From: Desulfobacterales bacterium
Lineage (GTDB): Bacteria > Desulfobacterota > Desulfobacteria > Desulfobacterales > SpSt-501
Length of the DNA: 15,915 nucleotides
Assembly (NCBI GenBank): GCA_025454275.1
Contig: JALOOS010000071.1
Span: forward strand, 1-15,915
Reading direction: 5' to 3'
The position numbers and the translations under genes are program-made. The notes under the pieces were generated by a model. That model saw only the letters and a list, made by a program, of their open reading frames with translations. It searched no databases and was not told the DNA's origin. Below are positions 6,544-13,089 of the stretch, in pieces (positions within the stretch are counted from its first letter, which is position 1; the number at the start of each line of letters is the position of its first letter).

Positions 6544-7402
6544 GCCGGACACCCCCATCGACCTGCACATCCACTCCACCGCATCGGACGGGACGTTCAC
6601 ACCGACCGAGATTCTCGCCATGGCGGTGAGGGCGGGCCTCGGCGCCATTGCCATCACCGACCACGACTCCATCGCCGGCTCCCGCGAAGCCCTTCTAGAA
6701 GGGGTCCCCCCCGGACTGGGGTTCCTGACGGGGGTCGAGATCAGCGCCGAACCGCCCCCCTCCTACCCCGGATCCGGCAGCATCCACATTTTAGGCTACG
6801 CCATCCGCCTCGACGACCCGGAGCTGAACCGCGCCCTGGAAAAGCTTCAGGAAGCGCGCAAGAACCGTAACCCGGAAATCATCCGGAACCTGAAGCGGCT
6901 GGGCATTCCGATCAGCCTGGAAGAGGTGGTGCGGGAAGCCGGCGAGGGTCAACCCGGGCGGCCGCACATCGCCGCCCTGCTGGTCAAAAAAGGGGTGGTG
7001 GGATCCATCGACGAGGCGTTCGACCGGTACCTCGGCAACGGCAAGCCCGGCTACGTGGACAAATCCCGCATCGAGTGCAGCCGGGCCATTGAGCTGATCA
7101 ACACGGCGGGCGGAATTCCGGTGCTGGCCCACCCCTGTCTGCTCGAACTCGAAACCGAGGCGCAGATCGAGGAGCTCCTGCAGGAGCTGATCGTGATGGG
7201 CCTCAAAGGGCTGGAGGTCTTTTTCACCGATCATACCGCCGAACAGACCCGCCGCTTTGCCGAACTGGCGGCCCGCCACCAGCTGCTGATGACCGGCGGC
7301 ACCGATTTCCACGGGGCGACCCTGCCGGATGTCCGCATGGGCGTCGGCAAGGGGAGCCTGCATGTGCCCTACGCCATCTATGAGCGGTTGATCGAGCGGT
7401 GA
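6533..7402 (+). CDS. PHP-domain phosphoesterase, RNase AM / 3',5'-nucleoside bisphosphate phosphatase type
   Basis: This 289-residue protein resembles E. coli RnaAM (YciV) in length and layout. That enzyme removes the 3' phosphate from nucleoside 3',5'-bisphosphates such as pAp and trims short 5'-phosphorylated RNAs. Polymerase/histidinol-phosphatase motifs are all visible: DLHIHSTASDG (10-20), ITDHD (41-45), GVEIS with Glu69, HILGY with His85, LAHP with His200 and GGTDFHG with Asp258 and His260. These supply a trinuclear metal site. The start is TTG 6533, overlapping the dksA end by 11 bases, with GGAGAG (6522-6527) correctly spaced and no nearer ATG. A histidinol-phosphatase role is unlikely given the YciV-like spacing. 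It sits between dksA and rnc, consistent with RNA or nucleotide turnover. Confidence 0.85.
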   Translation: MEYKPDTPIDLHIHSTASDGTFTPTEILAMAVRAGLGAIAITDHDSIAGSREALLEGVPPGLGFLTGVEISAEPPPSYPGSGSIHILGYAIRLDDPELNRALEKLQEARKNRNPEIIRNLKRLGIPISLEEVVREAGEGQPGRPHIAALLVKKGVVGSIDEAFDRYLGNGKPGYVDKSRIECSRAIELINTAGGIPVLAHPCLLELETEAQIEELLQELIVMGLKGLEVFFTDHTAEQTRRFAELAARHQLLMTGGTDFHGATLPDVRMGVGKGSLHVPYAIYERLIER

Positions 7403-7462
7403 CCGCGCCGTTTGGAAATTTATTTGCCGGGAGAGGATGACGCTCCGCCGGAGAGATGAACC

Positions 7463-8167
7463 ATGTCCCACCCTCCGCCGTCGCCGGTCGAGGAGCATCT
7501 GGGCTACCGCTTCTCGAATCGCAGCCTGTTCGAAGAGGCCCTGCGCCACAGTTCGTTCGTCAACGAGGCCGCCGCAGGCGGGCTGCGCGACAACGAACGG
7601 CTGGAGTTTCTGGGGGATGCCGTCCTGAACCTGGTGGTCGGGCACATCCTGCTGCGCCGCTTCCCGGAACACCGCGAGGGCGACCTGTCACGCATGCGTG
7701 CCGGTCTCGTCAATGAGACCCGGCTCGCCGGCCTTGCCCGTCGCCTCGATCTCGGCCTCCACATTCAGCTCGGCCGCGGGGAGGGCCAGACCGGCGGCCA
7801 GGACAAGAGTTCGATCCTGGCCGGGGCCCTGGAAGCGCTCATTGCCGCCGTCTTCCTGGATTCAGGGTTCGATGCGGCGCGGGCGATCATCGAGACCCTT
7901 TTCGAACCGATCGTCCAACCGCTGCAGCACGGCGGTGAGCTGGCGGACTTCAAGAGCCAGCTCCAGGAGCTGGTCCAGACGCGGCACGGCAGCATGCCGC
8001 ATTATGCGGTCATCCACGAAGAGGGGCCCGATCACGACAAAACCTTCCAGGTGGAGCTGCACATCCTGGAGATCGCCACGCAGGGCAGCGGCAAGAGCAA
8101 GAAGGCCGCCGAACAGGATGCCGCCCGCCGGGCGCTCGATCTGCTTCGGCAGAAGCCGAGCCGATGA
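7463..8167 (+). CDS. rnc: Ribonuclease III
   Basis: RNase III cuts double-stranded RNA and processes rRNA precursors. The 234-residue protein has the standard order: an endonuclease domain with the signature NERLEFLGDAVL (44-55, with Glu48 and Asp52), EGDLSRMRAGLV (72-83), then SILAGALEALIAAVFLD (117-133), and a C-terminal double-stranded-RNA-binding domain (about 162-229) ending with GSGKSKKAAEQDAARRAL. The metal-site Glu124 (E. coli Glu117) is present. The position of E. coli Asp114 is Gly121 here, which is unusual. ATG 7463 has GGAGAG (7450-7455) seven bases upstream. The stop overlaps the next gene's start in an ATGA arrangement. Confidence 0.94.
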   Translation: MSHPPPSPVEEHLGYRFSNRSLFEEALRHSSFVNEAAAGGLRDNERLEFLGDAVLNLVVGHILLRRFPEHREGDLSRMRAGLVNETRLAGLARRLDLGLHIQLGRGEGQTGGQDKSSILAGALEALIAAVFLDSGFDAARAIIETLFEPIVQPLQHGGELADFKSQLQELVQTRHGSMPHYAVIHEEGPDHDKTFQVELHILEIATQGSGKSKKAAEQDAARRALDLLRQKPSR

Positions 8168-9222
8168 GCCGGCGCCCCTTCATCGTTCCGGTCTTCATCC
8201 CCCATGCCGGCTGCCCCCACCGCTGTGTCTTCTGCAACCAGTCCGCCGTCACCGGGAGCGCCCAACCGACGCCGACGCCTGCGGAGCTGCGGGGGCGTGT
8301 GGCGGCCTTCCTGAAATTCAGGAGCCGGCGGCGGGAGGGCTCTCAGATCGCCTTCTTCGGCGGCAATTTCCTGGGGGTCGCACCGGAGACCCTGGAGGAG
8401 CTGCTCGCGGAAGCCGCCGGTTTCGTCGCCGCCGGCACAGTTGACGGCATCCGTTTCTCCACCCGCCCCGACACCGTCACCCCGGCCAGGCTGAGGCTGA
8501 TCGAGCCCTTCCCCGTCCGCGCCGTCGAGCTGGGGGTCCAGTCCATGGACCCGGAGGTGCTCGCACGGTCGCAACGCGGCCACACCCCGGAGCACACGGC
8601 CGATGCCACCCGCCTACTGAAAGGACGAGGCTACGCGGTCGGCCACCAGCTCATGGTAGGGCTTCCGGCCGACACCGAGGAGAGTCTGCTTGCGACCGGC
8701 CGGCGCGTCATCGCGCTGAAACCGGATTTCATCCGCATCTATCCCACCCTGGTCCTGCCGGGCACCCCTCTGGAAGAGTGGTATCGTCGAGGCCTTTATT
8801 CGCCCCTGACGCTGGCGGCGGCGGTCGGCCTCACCTTGAAGCTCTACCGGCTTTTCCAAGCGCATGCGATTCCGGTCATCCGCATGGGTCTTCAGGCCGG
8901 AGAGGGGCTTCAGCCGCGGCAGGGCGATGGAGCGGGACCTTACCACCCGGCGTTCGGCCATCTGGTGCTGTGCGCCGCCTTTCGTGACGCCGTCCGGGGA
9001 GCGTTGGGTTCGTTTCGCCCCCCCGGCCCCATCCTTCGGCTGCACGTTCACCCGCGGAGCATTTCCCGCCTGCGCGGCCTCAACAACACCACCATCGAAG
9101 AGATTCAAGAACGGTTCGGCTACACGCAGGTAGCGGTGTGCGCGGAGCCGGCCTTTGCGCCGGATCTGGTGGGGGTGGGCGGCACGGAGCGGGTGGTTTC
9201 GACGATCACAGGTCCTTTTTGA
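8164..9222 (+). CDS. Elp3-like radical SAM protein without the acetyltransferase domain
   Basis: This 352-residue protein is a radical SAM enzyme. The iron-sulfur motif is CPHRCVFC (Cys17, Cys21, Cys24). FFGGNFLGV (64-72) corresponds to the SAM-binding GGE-like strand, and VELGVQSMDPEVL (121-133) followed by RGHT and GHQLMVGLP (160-168) are typical of Elp3-type members. The C-terminal HAT (lysine-acetyltransferase) domain of true Elp3 is absent, so this is the short bacterial type. Its reaction is not established as far as I know; a tRNA- or tetrapyrrole-related modification would be a guess. It overlaps rnc by 4 bases (ATGA), so the two are probably translated together. An equivalent rnc-radical SAM pairing is known in other bacteria. 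Its 3' end overlaps the convergent PBP gene by 17 bases. Confidence 0.82.
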   Translation: MSRRPFIVPVFIPHAGCPHRCVFCNQSAVTGSAQPTPTPAELRGRVAAFLKFRSRRREGSQIAFFGGNFLGVAPETLEELLAEAAGFVAAGTVDGIRFSTRPDTVTPARLRLIEPFPVRAVELGVQSMDPEVLARSQRGHTPEHTADATRLLKGRGYAVGHQLMVGLPADTEESLLATGRRVIALKPDFIRIYPTLVLPGTPLEEWYRRGLYSPLTLAAAVGLTLKLYRLFQAHAIPVIRMGLQAGEGLQPRQGDGAGPYHPAFGHLVLCAAFRDAVRGALGSFRPPGPILRLHVHPRSISRLRGLNNTTIEEIQERFGYTQVAVCAEPAFAPDLVGVGGTERVVSTITGPF

Positions 9223-11194
9223 GAAAATCCTCGGCCTCTTTGACCTCGCCCGGGCGTTTGCTGTACTCGACCGGCTCGGTGCCCTCCTTGAAACACTCGA
9301 ACAGGGTCTTGCGGGATTCGGGCACCGGCAGGAGCCCCGTATCGGCGTCGATCCGGGCGAAGACGACACCCTCCGGCGCCTCGAACACCCGCACCGGCAG
9401 GCTCCCCTGCGCCCGTTTCATGAACTCCAGCCAGATGGGCAGAGCGGCGGCGGCGCCGGTCTCATTTTTTCCGAGCGGCCGCTCCTCGTCGAACCCGACC
9501 CAGGCACCGGAGATGAAGTCCCGGGTGTAACCGATGAACCAGGCGTCATAGGTGTCGTTGGTGGTCCCGGTCTTGCCGGCGGCCGGCCGATTGAGCGCTT
9601 TGGCCCTCTGCCCCGTACCTTGCTGAATCACGCTCTCGAGCATGCTGGTCATAAGATAGGCCGTGTCCGCCCCGATGACCTGCGCGGCTTCGGCCGCCGC
9701 CTCCTCCAGCACCTGCCCGTCGCGATCCAGCACTTTGGTGATGAAGACCGGCTCCACCAGCCGGCCCTGGTTGGCGAAGACCGAATAGGCTCGGGTGAGC
9801 TCAAGCAGGGAAACCCCCGAGGCCCCCAGCGCGAGGGAGAGCGTGCGGGTCAGCTCCGAGGTGATTCCCAGGCGCCGGGCATAGTCGATGGCGTGGTCCA
9901 CGCCGATCTCCTGCAGCAGCTTTACGGTCACCAGGTTGCGGGACTGGGCCAGCGCCTCGCGCAGCAGGGTCGGACCGTAAAAGGTCTCCCGGTAGTTTTT
10001 GGGCTTCCACGCCTGGTCCCGCTCCCTGTCCTCGAACACCACCGCCGAGTCGATGATCATACTGGCCGGGGTGAAGCGTCTGGTCGGATCCTTGAACGTG
10101 CGGTCCAGGGCGGCCGCGTAGATGAGGGGTTTGAAGGCCGAGCCCGGCTGCCGGCGGGACTGCAGGGCGCGGTTGAACTGGGTCTCGAGGAAATCGCGCC
10201 CGCCCACCATGGCCCGCACCCGGCCGGTTTCGGTTTCCATGCAGAGCAGGGCGCCCTGGACCGCGGGGTCCTGCGCCAGTGCGAGGCGCCAGGGATTCTT
10301 GGGGTCCGGGCGGGGCTCCTTGACCTCCACCAGGATCACATCGCCGACCTTGAGCGCATCCCCGGGCCGCCGGATCTTGGCGGCGGAATAAAGGACGTCG
10401 GGATTGGGCTTGCGGGCCCACTCCATGTCCGCGAGCGCGATCAGCCCCGACCCGTTTCCGAGCCGAACATCGGCCGTCCGGGCGGTGTCGTTCACCTGCA
10501 CGACCACCCCCCGCGCCACCATGCCGGGCGCGAGCGGCTTTTTATCGAGCTCGGCCTGAAGCTCGCGGAAAAACCCCTCCACCTCCTCGGGCCGCAGGGT
10601 TTTCAGCGGCCCCCGGTAGCCCTGGCGCCGGTCGAGCGCAACCAGCCCCCTGAGCACCTCCTCCTCGGCCGCCTTCTGGAGATCGATGTTGACCGCCGTG
10701 AAGATCTGCAGCCCCTCGGTGTAGAGCGCGTCGGTGCCGTAGCGGGCCTCGATGGTGCGGCGCACATGCTCGGCGTAGAAGGGCACCTCCTCGATGTAGA
10801 TGTTGCGCCGCGGTTTGATGTCCAGGACGAACCCGCGCGCCACCGCGGCCTGCTCGGCCGTGATGATCCCCTCCTCGACCATGCGGGTCAGCACATAAAG
10901 CTGACGCTGGCGCGCCTGCTCCGGGTGGCGGAAGGGCGAGTAGCGGCTTGGCGCCTGGGGCAGGCCCGCCAGCATCGCGCACTCGGCCAGGGAGAGCTCC
11001 CCCACCGATTTGCCGAAATAGTTCTGGGCGGCCGCCTCGACCCCGTAGGCCCCGTGCCCGAGGTAGATCTGGTTGAGGTAGAGGAAGAGGATCTCCTCCT
11101 TGCTGAAGGCTTTCTCGATGCGGTAGGAGAGGATCAACTCCTTGATTTTCCGTATATAGCTGCGCTCGGGGGTCAGCAGAAACGAACGCGTCAC
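9206..11194 (-). pseudogene. mrcA: Penicillin-binding protein 1A, main fragment (rest of glycosyltransferase plus transpeptidase)
   Basis: This is the major part of a class A PBP, which polymerises and cross-links peptidoglycan in the periplasm. The reading frame is open upstream of the GTG at 11194 and carries LKNLEAGTIKQGGSTITQQ (the GT51 motif) back to about 11254, so the GTG is internal and not a real start. After it come RKIKELILSYRIE and FLYLNQIYLGHGAYG (the rest of GT51), an OB-like insert (about 225-310), and the transpeptidase motifs SAFK (352-355), SRN (418-420) and KTGT (541-544), numbered from the GTG. The transpeptidase half looks intact. The N-terminus lies in another frame (11191-11580), and about 17 residues of the GT51 active-site segment are missing between them. 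Either this is a genuine pseudogene or the sequence has an error here. Confidence 0.85.
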
Positions 11195-11580
11195 CTGCTG
11201 GGTGATGGTGCTGCCCCCCTGCTTGATCGTGCCGGCCTCGAGGTTCTTGAGAGCTCCGCGGCGACGAAGGCCTGGATCAGAGGCGCCGGGACCTGGTCCA
11301 GTTGAACGATGATGCGCCTCTCCTTGAAAAACTCCGCGATCACCCGATTGTCATCCGAAAAGACCTTGGTAATGATCGGCGGCCGGTAATCCATGAGCGA
11401 GTTGATTTTGGGCAGGTCCGCGCTGATATGGTAATAGCCGGCCACCAGGCCGGCGGCTCCGGCCAGGCCTAAAACCAGCAGGAGGAGCACGAAGAACCAA
11501 ATGACACGCCGGAGCCGGCCGGGCTTGCGCGCGGGCCGGCGGCCGGCGGACGGACGGGAACCAGGTTTCTTAGCGTTCAT
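11191..11580 (-). pseudogene. mrcA: Penicillin-binding protein 1A, N-terminal fragment
   Basis: This 129-residue frame is the start of the PBP1A gene. It has a basic cytoplasmic tail (MNAKKPGSRP..RRPARKPGRLRR), one membrane anchor (about 26-50), then the GT51 entry DYRPPIITKVFSDDNRVIAEFF and PAPLIQAFVAAE, ending at Glu109, the expected catalytic Glu. Family members continue here with a D-x-x-F-x-x-H-x-G block (the AAEDxxFxxHxG motif). Instead the frame runs into unrelated residues (LSRTSRPARSSRG...), while the true continuation LKNLEAG lies in the other frame from about 11254. The break is at 11250-11256. ATG 11580 is the only sensible start, and no clear ribosome binding site precedes it. 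Confidence 0.83.
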
Positions 11581-11788
11581 GGGTCGTCACGGTATGGGGG
11601 TATCGTCTTTGTAGGATCCGCCTGCCGCAGCTCATGCGCGCCGGAAAGGGATTGCCGGAAGCAGGGAGTGGGGCCAGGGGCTTTTCTAATTTTTTAACAA
11701 AAAAGCGCGGCGCAGACAATAAAAAACATTTGACAGGGCCGGGGCTGGGGTATTAGTGAATAAGTTTTTCAATAAACGGGAATCCGCC
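11581..11788. other. Divergent intergenic region between the PBP gene and hisI
   Basis: This 208-base gap is the largest in the window. Its hisI-proximal half is AT-rich (T6 and A6 runs at about 11690-11706 and A6 at 11721-11726), in contrast to the GC-rich surroundings. It contains a consensus -35 for hisI. I could not support a specific promoter for the minus-strand PBP gene. An in-frame GTG at 11756 lies inside the predicted promoter and is unlikely to be the hisI start. Confidence 0.6.
11730..11756 (+). promoter_or_regulatory. Candidate promoter for hisI-hisG
   Basis: A perfect TTGACA (11730-11735) is preceded by an A-rich stretch resembling an UP element. A TATTAG (11751-11756, 4 of 6) follows after a short 15-bp GC-rich spacer. 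Transcription would begin a few bases beyond, which agrees with ATG 11789 as the hisI start. The spacer is shorter than ideal, so the -10 assignment is uncertain. Confidence 0.4.
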
Positions 11789-12166
11789 ATGATTTCACTT
11801 GATTTCAAAAAGATGAACGGCCTTGTCCCCGCCGTGGCCCAGGACCATGCGACCGGCGAGGTGCTGATGCTGGGGTTCATGAACCAGGAAGCCTGGGAGG
11901 CCACAGTGAAAACCGGCCATGCCACCTATTACAGCCGCAGTCGGAACTGTCTATGGGTGAAAGGCGCAACCTCCGGGAAGCTTCAGCTCGTCCGGGAGAT
12001 CCGCATCGACTGCGATGACGATGCGGTGGTGCTCAGGATCGAGCAGGTCGGGGGGGCTGCCTGCCACACGGGGCACCGCAGCTGCTTTCACAAGCGGGTC
12101 GAGAACGGGTCGGTCAGCATCATCGGCGAGCCGCTCTTCGACCCGAAGGAGGTCTATAAAACGTGA
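11789..12166 (+). CDS. hisI: Phosphoribosyl-AMP cyclohydrolase
   Basis: HisI opens the purine ring of phosphoribosyl-AMP in the third step of histidine synthesis. The 125-residue protein is the single-domain form, without a fused HisE pyrophosphohydrolase. Visible are VLMLGFMNQEAW (25-36), ATYYSRSRN.LWVKGATSG (45-63) and the metal residues: Asp74, Asp76 and Asp78 in DCDDD for magnesium, and Cys75, Cys92 and Cys99 for zinc, within GGAACHTGHRSCF (88-100). I chose ATG 11789 rather than GTG 11756 because family members begin just before the 'LDFKKMNGLVPAV' segment and the promoter overlaps the GTG. The stop overlaps hisG by 4 bases. The separate hisE is not in the window. Confidence 0.95.
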   Translation: MISLDFKKMNGLVPAVAQDHATGEVLMLGFMNQEAWEATVKTGHATYYSRSRNCLWVKGATSGKLQLVREIRIDCDDDAVVLRIEQVGGAACHTGHRSCFHKRVENGSVSIIGEPLFDPKEVYKT

Positions 12167-13038
12167 GCGAGAAGCTTAAGCTGGGAATTCCCAAGGGCAG
12201 CCTCCAGGAGGCGACCATCGCCCTGTTCAAGCGTTCGGGCTGGACGATCAACGTCAACAGCCGCAGCTATTTCCCGGAGATCAACGACCCGTTCATCGAG
12301 TGCGCCATCTGCCGCGCCCAGGAGATGTCCCGCTATGTCGAGAACGGCACCCTGGATGCGGGCCTGACCGGCAAGGATTGGATCGCCGAGAACAGCTCCG
12401 ACGTCCACGTCGTCGCGGACCTGATCTACTCCAAGGTGAGCGCCCGGCCGGCGCGCTGGGTGCTGGCCGTCCCCTACGACTCGCCCATCAGCCGGCTGGA
12501 GGATCTGGCCGGCAAGAAGATCGCCACCGAACTGGTGGCCTTCACCCGGCGCTTCTTTGCCGCGCGCGGAATCGAGGTGACGATCGAGTTCTCCTGGGGC
12601 GCGACCGAGGCCAAGGTCGTCTCCGGGCTGGCCGACGCGATCGTGGAGGTCACCGAAACCGAGAGCACGATCAAGGCCCACGGGCTGCGCATCATCCACG
12701 AGCTGATGCAGACCAACACCCAGCTCATCGTGAACCACGCGGCATGGAAGGTCCCGCCCAAGCGAAAAAAAATCGAGCAGATCGCCCTTTTGCTCCAGGG
12801 TGCACTCCTCGGCGACAAAATGGTGGGGCTGAAAATGAACGTACCCGAGGAGCGCATGGAGCAGGTGGTGGCCATGCTGCCCAGCCTGAAATCCCCGACG
12901 GTCGCCCCGCTCTACCGCTCGACCTATTTTTCGGTGGAGATCATGGTCAGCCGCGAGATCGTGCGGGACCTGATCCCCAAACTCCTCGAAAACGGCGCGG
13001 AGGGGATCATCGAGTACCCATTAAACAAGGTGGTTTAA
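12163..13038 (+). CDS. hisG: ATP phosphoribosyltransferase, long form (HisG-L)
   Basis: HisG joins ATP and PRPP in the first, feedback-controlled step of histidine synthesis. The 291-residue length and the C-terminal ACT-like domain (about 218-291, beginning KMVGLKMNVPEERMEQVV) identify the long form, which binds histidine itself and needs no HisZ. The N-terminal catalytic part starts LKLGIPKGSLQEAT (5-18). The PRPP loop region is EVTETESTIKAHGL (162-175), where I would expect a Gly at position 167 but read Glu. The start is GTG 12163, overlapping hisI (GTGA), with a strong AAGGAGG (12147-12153). The conserved end EYPLNKVV is encoded inside the left arm of a perfect inverted repeat. Only hisI and hisG of the pathway are present here. 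Confidence 0.94.
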   Translation: MSEKLKLGIPKGSLQEATIALFKRSGWTINVNSRSYFPEINDPFIECAICRAQEMSRYVENGTLDAGLTGKDWIAENSSDVHVVADLIYSKVSARPARWVLAVPYDSPISRLEDLAGKKIATELVAFTRRFFAARGIEVTIEFSWGATEAKVVSGLADAIVEVTETESTIKAHGLRIIHELMQTNTQLIVNHAAWKVPPKRKKIEQIALLLQGALLGDKMVGLKMNVPEERMEQVVAMLPSLKSPTVAPLYRSTYFSVEIMVSREIVRDLIPKLLENGAEGIIEYPLNKVV

Positions 13039-13070
13039 AGCTGGGAAGCGCTTTAAACCACCTTGTTTAA
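13021..13070. repeat. Perfect 21-bp inverted repeat with 8-base loop spanning the hisG stop codon
   Basis: Arms 13021-13041 and 13050-13070 are exact reverse complements around an 8-base loop (TGGGAAGC). The left arm encodes the last HisG residues (LNKVV) and the TAA stop. Each arm contains its own shorter dyad, TTAAAC-N6-GTTTAA (13021-13038 and 13053-13070), so the two dyads are 32 bp apart. The RNA would form a very stable hairpin between hisG and the aminotransferase gene. No T-run follows, so it is not a textbook intrinsic terminator. It may stabilise the hisG mRNA 3' end, be an RNase III target, or be a protein-binding site. Confidence 0.9.
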
Positions 13071-13089
13071 TACAGCCAAAGGAAAATCC

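Noticed and set aside
9155..11305. A 716-codon open frame on the plus strand
   Set aside because: It lies antisense to the PBP1A gene, whose family motifs are clear on the minus strand. The long frame is a side effect of high GC, and its residues show no recognisable motif.
11756..11788. GTG 11756 as the hisI start
   Set aside because: It overlaps the predicted promoter -10 region, and HisI proteins start close to ATG 11789.
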